This document shows positions 10,901-21,695 of a stretch of DNA of 64,000 nt, one piece after another. The position numbers and the translations under genes were made by a program. Within the stretch, counting starts at the first letter, position 1. Each line of letters begins with the position of its first letter. The stretch is from Mermis nigrescens (lineage: Eukaryota; Nematoda; Enoplea; Mermithida; Mermithidae), in the NCBI GenBank assembly GCA_036768485.1, contig JAVLUZ010000154.1, positions 28,876,456 to 28,940,455 on the forward strand, written 5' to 3'. The notes beneath the pieces were generated by a model. That model was not told the origin of the DNA. It searched no databases and saw nothing but the letters and a program-made list of their open reading frames with translations.

Positions 10901-13900
10901 AACCGCCAAAAACGAGAAAATTTCAAAAAATATAATTTTAGGGGTCTGCAAGAGTATTTTGCATGCTGTCGTTCCAAACTTCCGGAACCATCATGCCTAC
11001 GTCTGCAAGAAGAGATGGCTGATTTAGGGGGAGGGAGGTCGCCTTCTTGTCGTCAAATATAGTTGCACGCAATGAAGAAAAGAAGTACATTTTATAATGA
11101 TTTTTGTCATTGTATCATGATTTTTCAAATTTTCTCCTGGGCTTAGCGTTGGGTTACTCTTCAATGACAACAGGTGACTTCCTTATTGCTCTAAAATCCT
11201 TATTTTTATGTCAGAAGAATAGTTTTCCTACAGAACAAAGATTTTGTGGTTCCTGCGATGAGTTTTCGAGTGAAGAAGTCGTAATAATTTAAATTCTTTT
11301 ATTTAATATTTTAGCTAAAATTCTAAAGCTTTCCAAACTTTGCATTATTAGCATTTTATTCAATCTCATTTAAACAAGCAAATGTTGAAAGAAGCTATGT
11401 GTATCATCAGCGTAAGCTGGTTTTTCTCGGAAATTTGCACTAATTTTGCGCATTATGCGTAGATAACTTTCGAAAAAAATTTTGGAATTTTCAATTTGTT
11501 TAGCATCAGATATGATTCTGCCTACCAAAAGATGGAAAAACGCCGCTTTAAACGTAATGGACGGCTTTATCGACCAATTTTGACACTACCACTAATATTA
11601 TTTATTATTATCTTTATTCTTTTATAAATAATCATTAAATAAGAATTATATTTTTTGGATTTTTATTCAGCATTGTGATTTTTGACACAAGTGCACTATT
11701 ACCAGCCGCTATGCCACGCCGCTCGGTTTTTGATCCTTGTTCCGGTCTACCGTATCTATAATCATCCAGCTTATGCTCCTGTCTCTCGTAAGTACCCGAA
11801 AATGGATTTTTATTCAAATTAGCGTCCTGCTTGTGGGACAGATCGTTAAATCGGCGTATATGCTGCTTCAGGCTGCCTGCTTCAGCTGCTTTTGATAAAA
11901 GACCCGAATAATTCGTTTGGCTTTCGGTGTGTTTCCCGTCTTTGTTATAAGGAAGCATTAGAAGAAAAATTTGGATAAAAAACAAAAAAAATAAATAGAT
12001 GAGGAGACCTTCGTAATCAAACATGTCCAGCAGCGGCCGAATTGCGGAGGCTTAAATATTTCGAATAACAAAAAGTGCCGAGAAAATTACGATAGGGGCA
12101 AAGGAACCACTTTGAGTAGTCTATTAGATTCTGAAACGGATCTTACGTCACATGAGCACCTACCGAATTCTGAGGGATATCGATTTAGGGTAATATCCAA
12201 AAAATGAAACCAAAATTTTACATCATGGAGGTCTATCGATTCTGGGAGTCTACTAGATTCTTGGGGGTCCAGAATATACATGGGCAGAAAGAAAATCATG
12301 GAGTCTGGTTCGGTGAAATCGCCGAAAATGCTACTAAAGACAGAATTCTGTGGTCTACAGTAATCTGCAGAGAATTTTTCAACTTCTGCGAGAGGGAGTG
12401 TAAACTCCATCCCCACGCGAACGTGTGATCCAGACCATACATGCACAGCATGTGAATTCGGGGGTGGGGGAGGGGGTGGGTGTGAAATTTTAAAGTGTCT
12501 TTTTTCGGCCTAAAAATGGTAGGTGCGCGTCAAAAACATCGTTTTTCAGGCGTTTCTGACGATGCTCTATCTTTCTAGAGCATAAAAAAATTTAAAACAA
12601 TTCCGAAAAAATTAGAAAACAGTCAAACAAACTGAACAAAATAAGTAAGAATATGAGCAGATGGCGCGAAGCGCCGAAAATTTGACACTTGGGCAAATAA
12701 ATAGCTTAAAGACGCTTTGAAAACCACCCATTTCTATGAATTTTTAGAAAACTGCTGGGAACTTTCGGAAAATCGCGAATTCTATAGGGGGGGGTGAAAA
12801 AATTTCTGCAGGAAGGGTTAAAATTTTTCTGGAGAGGGAGGGGCAATGAAAACTCCCCGACCCCACAAGATCATGTATGATCCAGCCAGACCTCCACGCC
12901 CATGTGTGAATCAGACCTACCCCAGACCCCACGCCCTTTGATTTTTTATCCATTGTTTGAAAATTTATAATTTGTTTAATTTATTTTTAAATCTATTCTT
13001 TATACAATATCCATTTAATTTTTTCTGATTTCTCCATACGCTCTCTTAATCATTTTATCCTGCAAAAACGAATAATTCTATGACCATGTTAAAGAATTTA
13101 AAGTAAAAAATTATAAAACAACGACAAAAACGTATCAGAAAAATATTTTTTTCAAATACTTTAAATTTAACGCGCTTTTTTATAAAATTTTTTCAAGAGT
13201 GGTTTACAATTTTTGTACAAAGGCAAATTTATCACAAGATGCAATAATCTTTTCATTTTTTTCATTTTTACTTTCTGTCCGATTTAATTGTTTTTATTTA
13301 TATAAATTCGATAACTATTTTATTTATCTACTATATAACTACTTAGTATTTATTTATTCGTAACATATTTGACGATGTGTTATTATTGGTCGTCTAAGGC
13401 TATCCGTTTTGTTTTACCTCTTTTATATATTTTCTCATACATTAAATTTAAATAATTAACTTTTGTAATTTTTTGCTTTTCCCAATTGATAATGCCTTTA
13501 ATAATAAATTTTTCTGACATCAATATTTCTTATTTTCAACTGGTGGTTTGGAAAAAATCGGCGAAGAATAATCGTCAACTGCATCTAAATTATGAAGGAT
13601 TTTCAGAAAATTACTTTTTATTAAATAATGTTTCTATTTAGTTGCAATAATCATGAGTTATTTTCTTGTTTTGTAAAGTTTAGATGCGTATTATATGTAG
13701 AAGTGAATATACTCGCATAGCAAGAAAAAATGCTCCGATGGAGCAAAATAGGTGAAAATACTTGGATTTCTTTATTCTTAAGGACGAAAAAGAGGGGACT
13801 AGGGAAAATTTCCCTATACGCGCAAAAGTCGTATGTGCTAAACAGTTAGACTTCCTCCGAACAACGCAAAAATCGAAGTATATTCTGCGGCTTATGCCTG

Positions 13901-16790
13901 TTTCTGTAGACTGAATTGAGTTGGCCTGGATGTGTAACGTTTACTCCAGTAATCTTGTTTTCCATCAGAGCATTGTGGAACGAAAGCTTTCGTGAAATAA
14001 ATTATAAATCAATTGGTTTACAAACATGTTAAATTGTGCGAAAATTGCGAAATTGTGAAAATTTTTTTGTGACTAAAACTTGATTTTTCGCAGGCCGCAG
14101 AATATACTTCGATTTTTGCGTTGTTTAGAGGAAGTCGAATTGTTTAGCACATTCTTACCGTTTTTGCGCGTATAGGCAAATTTTCTCTAGTCACCTCCTT
14201 TTGCATCCTTAAGAATAAATGAGTCTAAGTATATTCGTCTTTTTTGCTCTATAGGAGCATTTTTCTTGCTAGATTTATACTTTTTCTTAGCACGACTTTG
14301 TTCTTAAGCACTGCGTTCTCATTACAAAAAAGGCAATCTAACTGAGCTTAATCAGAGTAAAAACCCTAAGTAAAGGTGCCCGTTGGATCGATATAAAAAT
14401 TAGCTTAGATATTTTCTTAATGTATTTCGATCCAGAAGTGCTCGAGGAAAGAATAATCCAGAGCTTGCATGAGAAAAGATCAACAGCAACACTTTTTACT
14501 TTTTCTTCAACAGTTTATAGCTTCAAGATCAAGTGTTGACATTGAAAGAAAGATAAAAAAATCGCATGCAATTAGACAAGGCACGAGAAAGCAACAAAAA
14601 TTAGTAGTCGAGCAAGACAAAATGAACGATTCCGGTCACAAATCAACAATCCGGTCGACGCGTGGACGGACAGAAATTTGCATGGATTTTAACATGAAAA
14701 AATATTGGAATCAGTTAGATAAAGACAGCGCATAAGAATTATTATTATGAAGGAGTTTGTAATGAGTATTTTGAAAAATGTTTCTCATTCCAGTTTACCT
14801 TCAAAACAGTGCATGTTTGCGAATAAATATGATTAAAGATGAGTTAAAACTCTTTGAAATAAAAAACTGATCAAAAAATTTTCAATACATATTGACATTA
14901 GCAAACATGTGCATAATTCAAACTTCACTTCTTCACAGCTCAACAATATCCGACTGTAGAAAAGTTTAAAATATCAGATTCGTTATTCTGACGTTACGGA
15001 GATCATTTTTATAAAAGAATGACCATACACAATGCTCTGAGCGTAGAAGTGCTTCTCAGTGTGAATTTTACACTTGCGCTAATAACGCAATATTGGGTGT
15101 ATAGAAACAAAATAAATTAGGATGCGTAACGCTTAGGTTAGGGAACATCTAAGCTTAATCAGCTTGTTCCGCCTACTTAGCGGATTAGCTGGAGTAATTT
15201 CGTTTTTTCGTCTATATTGCGCTAGGAGAGAAAAAATCGGTTTTGAGATATTGTAACCCTCTACATTATAAAATCGATTGGAATGCACAGAAACCAAAAT
15301 TGAGTTAATAGCTTTAGAACACTAAGATTAAAAAACCCGTATACTTTACACTTTTGTGCAACCATCACTGAGTGTAAAGAAATTTTAAGGTTAGATTCGT
15401 AATCTACAACTCAGGGGCAGCATTTTTAGAAAAATTGGCTCTCCGCAAATTGTTTGATACCCAATGCTTAGGGCAGAAAAGTGCTTCTCAATGTAAACCT
15501 TACACTTGTGCTAATAACGCAATATTTGGTGTATTTAGGATCTGTAACGCTTAGGTCAGGGCACATTTTAAGCATAATCAGCATGTTCCGCCTACTTGGC
15601 GGATTAGCTGAAGAAATTTCATTTTTTTGTCTCGATACCTTTACTCTAAAACGATCACAGATCAAGAAATATTGCGCTAAAAGAGAAAAAATTGTTTTAA
15701 GATATTGTAACCCTCTCTCTACATTATAAAAGCAATTGGACTGCACAGAAACCAAAATTGAGTCAGATAAGCTGAAGGGCACGCATAGAGTAAAAACACG
15801 TATACTTTACACTTCTGTGCAACAACCATTAAGTGATGAGAAAGTTTAAGGTCAGGTTCGTAATCTACAACCCAGGGACAACATTTTTAAAAAATTGGCC
15901 CTCCGCAAATTATTTGATTTTTTGATCTACACTTTACACACTCATTACTAACTCGGTATTGAGTGTAAACAAAAATGAAAAAATCAACAATCGACTTTTT
16001 TGATTATATATCGGTTGAAAAAAAAATCGCAACTCTCCAAGTATGTGCCGTTGTTGCTATGAGGGGGACACAAGATTCGCACTAGTTGTGATAAACATAT
16101 AAGAAAATAGGGTGGCCAAAAATATTTTAGGTAGCGCTATCGCGGTATCTATAAAATGAATATGCTTCCGATTGAATCAAATTAACAAGTCACCTTCATT
16201 TTTTCGAAACAACTTTTTAGGTTGATTGGGTAATGTGCAACAAATTAAAAATTCACGTAAGGATATTCATAAAACGGACAAAATCAAAGGAAGTAAATAA
16301 ACGATTAATTGATAAAATGACGAAAATACGTAGAACAAAGTTTTTTGGTTAAAAATACTGATTTTACTTTTCCAATGGAATTTTATTTCTATTTCGAGGT
16401 GTTTGTTTTTCAAAAAAGTTAAAATCGAGAGTGATTATAAATAATTTCAATTGGATTAAATAAGAAATATTTGAAGAAGATTCTGAAAAACGAAATAACA
16501 CATGTATTTCCAAAATATTTTCTGATTAAATCACACTTTAAAAAAAATATTTTTTGGCAAATAATGACAGAAAAAAGCACTTTATTCTTACTACTCGTTG
16601 CCACCATAGAATCATTAAACGTTAACGTCGATCGTTTCCTTGTTCGTTCCAACTCATTTGCATTCATAACTGGACTACTATTAGCCAAATTTTCTTGTTC
16701 TTGCGAAATTTGGTTCATAAGACTAATTCGTCGCCTACATTCCCCTTGCTGGGCTGCGTTCGACAAATAATCCGATTTAGAAATATTCAT
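7783..16790 (-). CDS. ABRA/STARS-like actin-binding Rho-activating protein with costars domain (4 exons)
   Basis: Exons, in order of transcription: 16790-16592, 11939-11703, 9378-9248, 7959-7783. Together they are 744 nt, encoding 247 residues plus a stop, and every junction keeps phase. The C-terminal 100 residues match the costars domain: an FGLLF motif near residue 176, RARKYRLLSFEGEMLYQR near 197 and acidic DD after it. Upstream are the family's NPFS (about 110-113) and YGRPEQGSKTE (about 129-139) motifs. In known proteins ABRA/STARS binds actin and promotes Rho-dependent SRF/MRTF transcription, while costars-only proteins act on actin in motile cells. The N-terminal 66 residues are weakly conserved and resemble residues 79-111. 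I chose ATG 16790 (AAAATGA context); an in-frame ATG at 16832 is possible. Introns hold repeats only. The family call is firm, but the first exon is an inference from phase and splice-site quality. Confidence 0.87.
7960..9247. other. Costars intron 3, nothing recognised
   Basis: AT-rich intron without a recognisable repeat family or open frame. Confidence 0.6.
9248..9378 (-). CDS. costars gene, exon 3 (first half of costars domain)
   Basis: The exon runs from the acceptor TGTTCAG to the donor AAG|GTAATA. It encodes 43 codons with the costars N-terminal helix (YVCREILFLCDII) and FGLLFEIY, ending SDK. An hAT-like MITE (9444-9623) sits about 65 bp upstream of this acceptor. Confidence 0.9.
9444..9623. 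mobile_element. hAT MITE, family 3 (180 bp)
   Basis: Starts CAGTGGCGGATCCAGGA and ends AAATCCGCCCCTG, with a perfect 8-bp duplication AGTAACAG (9436-9443, 9624-9631). CAG...CTG ends and 8-bp sites are typical of hAT. It lies in costars intron 2. Confidence 0.92.
9632..11702. other. Costars intron 2: diverged repeats
   Basis: Between the hAT MITE and exon 2. 9840-10400 has direct, diverged copies of a segment with GAAACGCGGCGCTTTT and AATCAATGAATGTCAA (near 9720, 9850, 9960, 10090, 10210). 10610-11000 is a degraded family 1-like MITE (AAATTCTGGGGG, GCTATCCACTTGACATC). Confidence 0.55.
11703..11939 (-). CDS. costars gene, exon 2 (NPFS and YGRPEQGSKTE motifs)
   Basis: The acceptor AACAAAG follows a long T-rich tract and opens the exon at 11939; the donor is G|GTAATAG after 11703. 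The exon carries the ABRA-type linker motifs NPFS and YGRPEQGSKTE just before the costars domain. The upstream hydrophobic reading (12024 to 11940) is translation of the polypyrimidine tract, not a signal peptide. Confidence 0.85.
12090..12920. repeat. Two degraded MITE-like repeats (family 4) in costars intron 1
   Basis: Blocks such as ACCGAATTCTGAGG, GGTCTACAGTAATCTGC and CATACATGGGCAG recur here and at about 18120-18480, 20630-20920, 23250-23900, 44190-44510 and 59770-60080. They are related in end sequence to family 1 but have a different core. Confidence 0.6.
13718..14272. mobile_element. Family 2 palindromic MITE
   Basis: TAGCAAGAAAAAATGCTCC at the left and its inverse ending TTTCTTGCTAG at the right, with ATTCTGCGG/CCGCAGAAT arms inside. 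Flanking TA is not intact. It lies in costars intron 1. Confidence 0.8.
15048..15915. repeat. Tandem duplication, about 430 bp units
   Basis: 15048-15475 and 15476-15915 share AGTGCTTCTCA, TTACACTTG, TTCCGCCTACTT and TATACTTTACACTT blocks in the same order. Related to the subterminal region of the composite element ends, with a degenerate terminus at about 16129-16150. Confidence 0.8.
16592..16790 (-). CDS. costars gene, exon 1 (residues 1-66)
   Basis: The exon starts at ATG 16790 and ends at a strong GTAAGA donor after 16592, in phase 1. It is rich in Gln, Asn, Ser and Arg and has no recognised domain. Its residues 8-40 align without gaps to residues 79-111 in exon 2, so it probably arose by duplication. 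Membership in this gene rests on phase agreement with exon 2 and on that similarity. Confidence 0.65.
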
Positions 16791-18784
16791 TTTTAGTTTT
16801 TTGAATAAAAACTCTAGAAAGTAAACAAACAATACTCAATGTCATCGGGAACACTAAAACTTTTAGCCTAAGATTTTTAGCCATTTAGCTACTAGGAGAA
16901 GGCTATAATGACGTCATGATTTTGGCAATCGGAGCTGATTACGTCATGGGGTAAAATAAAAGACGGCCTGTGAGCCCAGATTTCGTGCCTTTAGTATCGT
17001 GAAGACAGCTGACGAAGTCTTCGCCGAAATTTTGCTTCTTTTTTAGCTCATTTTTATATTAGCTAAGACGCTTGTCTGGCTAAATCGATACGCTTTATGA
17101 CTCATTGTATATTACGAGTTTATAATTTTTGTTCTATTTTTTATTCTAATTTTATTTTCTCGATTTATTTTAGTTGATTAGAAATTTTATATAACTGTCC
17201 AAGGATGAGTCGTGGATGACATCACGGGAAAAAATGACATTGCATGTAGCTTATTTCCCTTCGAAATTTCGGTCTGTTTATCCGACTTGTTTGGCTAACG
17301 TATGCTCTCGCCTTCAGATTACGCCGTGTCGTTGAAATTAGACACTTTGAATGAATATTTTGGCAACTCGATTTAGAAAAAAATTCCCGGAAATTATAAT
17401 TAGGCGTTTTTTCCATTCTTAAAATCTATCAATTCGCTGTTCCCGGTTGCTTATTAGTTTTATTACAATTTAGATTAGATGCTTGTCCGCTGTTTTTGAT
17501 TATCAAATAATTTTGACCCTGATTTTTTTTATTTCATCCGCTTATTCATTTATCTGCTTAGTTAATCAGCCTTTTGAGTCAATTATTTTTTCTGCTGTTC
17601 GCTGCTTACTCTTCTTGTGCGTTTAGTTTTTCAAGCTTGTCCTTGACGTGCAAAGGCCAGTGGCGCCTAAATTTCGGGGAATCAGGTGGACCAAAATTTT
17701 TTGAAAGTCAGAGAAGTGCCAGAAAATTGACAAGAAAAATCTTAATTTCGACGCTTCTCATCGAGATATATTAGCATCTAAAACTCGCAAAAAATACAAA
17801 AAATTACAAAATGAAATTATTTCGTACAATCTGGATGCTGGTAGTCTTTTGGATTCTAAGGTGTCCAATTCTCGTCCAAATAAGACCTCTGGTACGATTG
17901 GTCCCGTAGAAAGTTTGGTTGGGCCAAAAACAAGTGAAAGAAGGTAATTATGTTTAATTTACAAAAGTTTTCTCTTACTCTTTTCAAAATCGGTTTGCCT
18001 ATAAATGGACCTACAGCTTAAACGTGCCTTTTCTAATCAAACATAGGAAGCAACCACTTTTTGCTAGTCAGATGGGGTAAAATTAATAAAAATGGAATCA
18101 AAAATCTAATTCTGGCGTCTATCAACTTTAGGGGTCTCTAAGATTCTCGAAGGGAAGGGCCCAAACCCCCGGACCACCTGCTCATGTGTGGTGCTAATCA
18201 TAATTGCACAGCATGGCCGATGTGGGGGAGGGGGGTTCAGCCGGTCAACAATTGAGTTTTTTGTCCAAAATGACCTCAAAGATTAGTATACGCGCCAAAC
18301 TGACGTTAAAACTTCGTTATACACTGGTCGATTCAGAGCATTTTGAAGAAAATTTTCAATTTTCATTCGTTTCTAAGCTAGACCTTCAGATTTGAATTTT
18401 TGGCCCGTTTTTGGGGATTTTCGCCAGTTTTATACCACAGACCCTTCAGAATTTGGTCGCTGCCCATGTATGGTCTGGACCTCTCAAACCCCGTCGGCCA
18501 TCACCCGTTCCGTGGATGAGCTAACCTATTGCCTGATTTTGGTCACGTGCACCAAAGCGGGTTTAGCTCGACTTTAATTTTTCATCTGTTCAGAACACAT
18601 TGAGCATTGTGTGACAGAAGTCGAACATAAATTTAATGATAAAAACGATACACACATCAAAAATGAACAATAAATTCCATTAAACACGGTGTAGTAAACA
18701 TGCTGGAGAAAGTTCGAATGAAAACAAACTTGACAAATTCTCTGGGTAAAACTTAAAGAAATAGGAAGCATTATGAGCACACGT
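16791..18784. other. Intergenic, upstream of the costars gene
   Basis: 16791-17640 is AT-rich without recognisable features; the promoter of the costars gene is presumably here but no element can be named. 17650-18480 holds family 4 MITE-like fragments. Confidence 0.45.
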
Positions 18785-19018
18785 AATCGCGAGGGGAGCT
18801 TGGGGGTATGCACCCCCAGAAGGCCGGATACCTAAAAAAACCGAAATATCCCCAGAATTCAATTTTCAATTTTGTTTTGTTTTTTCGGCGATTTGTTCAT
18901 GCCAATGGATAATGCTCGTTTAGAAACGTTGAAGAATGGCGTTTTTCGCCATCACCATTTTAAAGACCATTTTTTGACCTTTAAAAAGTTGAGTTTTGGT
19001 GCTGCTCAGTGCCCACCT
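18785..19018 (+). mobile_element. Family 1 MITE, diverged
   Basis: CACCCCCAGAAGG, GCCAATGGATAATGCTCG and TTTTGGTGCTGC match the family. The ends and target duplication are not clear. Confidence 0.7.
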
Positions 19019-20942
19019 ATCATAACGAGTGAGCCAATTCGATACAGTAAGCTAATTAATAACTGATTATATCAAATATGATTTAAACGTGTTATTGTGA
19101 TTTTTCTTGCATTTCACATTTCCTCTGCATTTTTGGAAATCTTTCAGTTTTTGGTATTTCACGTGCTGTTTCGATATGAAAAAAAATTAAATTTTAGAGG
19201 CTAAAAGCTTCGAAACCTCTTATATACGAGTTGGCTTACTGTAACTTTACAAGAAAGATGAAATAACGGTCAAATACCTCTACGATTAATGACTAGTGTA
19301 AATTGTGCATAAAACTTTGCATTCGGCCATACATACAAATAATACAGTATCGTAGAATAATATATAAAAATGCTGTACACACAACACAGCCTTCGCTTTG
19401 AGTCACTAAATACCTAAATACCTACACGACATGCCTTTCGTAGCGCGCATATACGAGCAATATGTTAATTTAGAAAAAAATCGAAGTATTGAAAGGCAAT
19501 AAAAATTATTCAAAATATGATAATTTTCAAATTTATTTGAATATTGTCAAATTAGCCTCTTTTTTGATTCGAAAGCAACAGCATAATTTTTGATACTATA
19601 TGTCAAAATACTAATTATGCCTATGTATTTCACCAGAATTTTTCTCGTTTTAAGAGTAATAGCTCAATTTACATTACGGTGTCATTTTTGTACTACTTGA
19701 CTTTTCAATATTTTTTTTGCTGCAGAAAAATGCAAGCTCTAAAATCCTCTACATCATGAATTTTTATACCATAAGTTCAGATCAGGCGAACTCTATTAAT
19801 TGATCTTATTCACAGTACAGATATTTTTGTTCTACGTCAGTATAAGCCCGGCTACTTGAGCAAATCCTTTAATTTAAAATATTCAGTGAAGAGATATGTT
19901 ACAGAAATCTTAAAAAAAGATTAGATTCATGCGACAGGGAGGTTTAAATGTTTTAGGGATTGAAAATTGGCTTTCAAATGCAATCAAATTATTAGAATCG
20001 AAAAACAATCGTCTATGTTCCTACCATACGTGAGCAGAGCCCAAACTTCGGAGTTATAGGACGAGAATTCTAAAATCAGAAAAAAAGGACTAAAAATTAT
20101 TTCGGTCGGACAAAACAATACGTTTGTTTCGGCGTTTCTCATTGAAATGTATTAGCCTAAAAAACCGAGACAAATTTGAAAGTTTAATAATAGGGTCTAC
20201 AAAAGGGACAAAAGGGACATCGGGAAGGTCTAACAAACATCGAAACGCGCATATTCACAAGATTCTTAATGTTTTGCTTGGATTCAAGAGGAATTGCTCG
20301 AGCTTTCGCTAAAACGAGTTTTTTTGCCAATACAGCATCCGTTTTACAAAAGTTTAATAACATCGGGAGGCTATTCAGTTGCATTTTTGACGATATATTA
20401 TTTACAAATTTCGACAGATGTTTATCAGGTTAAACGCGGGACCAAATGAACAATAAATACTCGTATATAAAATTCAGACTTTTTTCAAATAATTTAAGGT
20501 GTATGGCCCACCCATCGAATCTCCACCATCGCCGTGCGTCGACAGCGTCTTGATTCTGAGGAGCAAAAAGTATCAAATGTAAAAAAGTGACCAATGGCAT
20601 CGGAAAATAATGAAAAAAGAACGAATTGTCGAAAGTCTTATTATGAGTCCTTTGAATTTTGGGGAGTCTTCTCTATCCGGGGCCCAGACTCCGGACCATA
20701 CATGGGCAGCCCCCGATTTTTCTGAGGGATTCGGGGTCGACAAATTTCTAAAGGTAGTAAAATTGTCGATCGGCATTAGTGGGACAAACACCTGTTTCCG
20801 ACGTTTCCAATCGAGCTCTGGCATGAAAAAATTACGAAAAAATGGACCTAATTTGACAATTTATTTTTTGGGTATTTCAGATTTCGGAATGAAGGTTCTT
20901 TTAAATTTTAGAGGTCGAGACTACACATAGGCGTATAGGGTC
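19019..20942. other. Intergenic, family 4 fragments
   Basis: 19019-20030 shows nothing recognisable. 20040-20200 and 20630-20920 hold family 4 MITE-like blocks. No exon with coding character seen. Confidence 0.45.
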
Positions 20943-21179
20943 CACACATGGGCGTGGGGGTTTGGGGGGTTACACCCCTCCCAGAAGTTGAAATACTTCC
21001 CCCAGAAATCAAATTTTGAATTTTTTTGCCTTTTTAGCGATTTTTTGATGCCATTGGATAGTGCTCGATGAGAAATGTCGAAACATGGTGTTTTTTCCAT
21101 ATGACCACTTTTAAGACCATTTTTTGACCTTTGAAAATTTTTTCACCCCCCCCCAGAATTTTGGTGCTGCCCACCTATG
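20943..21179 (+). mobile_element. hAT-like MITE, family 1 (237 bp)
   Basis: Perfect 8-bp duplication ATAGGGTC (20935-20942, 21180-21187). Full-length core with GATGCCATTGGATAGTGCTC. It lies about 160 bp beyond the TRAF stop codon, so may be in its 3' UTR or flank. Confidence 0.88.
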
Positions 21180-21342
21180 ATAGGGTCTGGTGTGTGGGTT
21201 TTTTAGTGCTATTTTTGGCAATTTCGCTCCGTCGGACCCCTCAGAATTCGGTTGCCGCCCATATAGGCTAAGACCCTAACGCCCAGCTCATGCGGGGCCC
21301 TCACCCACGCCTTATTATTAATTACGGTTAATTAGTCGTATT

Positions 21343-21695
21343 TCACAGTAACGGCACGTCGTCCGTATCCACGCTGATTCTTACGAACGCCACGTCGTCG
21401 CGCACGAACGGTGGTCCGTCCAACAAAAGCTTCAAATCGCAAAAGCATTGGGCGCCGAAGGAGCCGTTGCGGTCGGAAATCGGGCGCATGAGGAAACTTT
21501 TGGCGTCGGACAACGACGTCGACGTCAATGGATTAAAATCGTAGGCGACGTCTTGGCGGCAATCGCTCGCCGTCGACGTCAGCGGCGTTTGATCGACAAG
21601 CGTCAACGTGACGCGATGAGAGAATGGCCACGGCAACAGGGCGTCGTAGTCGCCGCGGCATAAGCAAACGAACGCCGAAACGCTCCTGCCGCGTA
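21343..21695 (-). CDS. TRAF terminal exon, second half of MATH domain
   Basis: The acceptor GGCTACAG opens at 21695 and TGA lies at 21343-21345. The exon encodes VSAFVCLCRGDYDALLPWPF, an insertion rich in Ser/Thr/Asp (about 30 residues) in place of the usual short loop, FLMRPISDRNGSFG, and the closing strands FVRDDVAFVRISVDTDDVP. It is clearly GC-richer than its surroundings. Confidence 0.93.

Noticed and set aside
11940..12024. Hydrophobic N-terminus resembling a signal peptide for the costars protein
   Set aside because: It is the T-rich polypyrimidine tract before a good acceptor; costars proteins are cytosolic.
14469..14735. 88-codon basic plus-strand frame
   Set aside because: No recognisable domain or flanking splice partners; lies in a costars intron on the opposite strand. 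Not included as a gene.
21448..21663. 71-codon plus-strand frame, Arg/Ala-rich
   Set aside because: Antisense shadow of the TRAF MATH exon.
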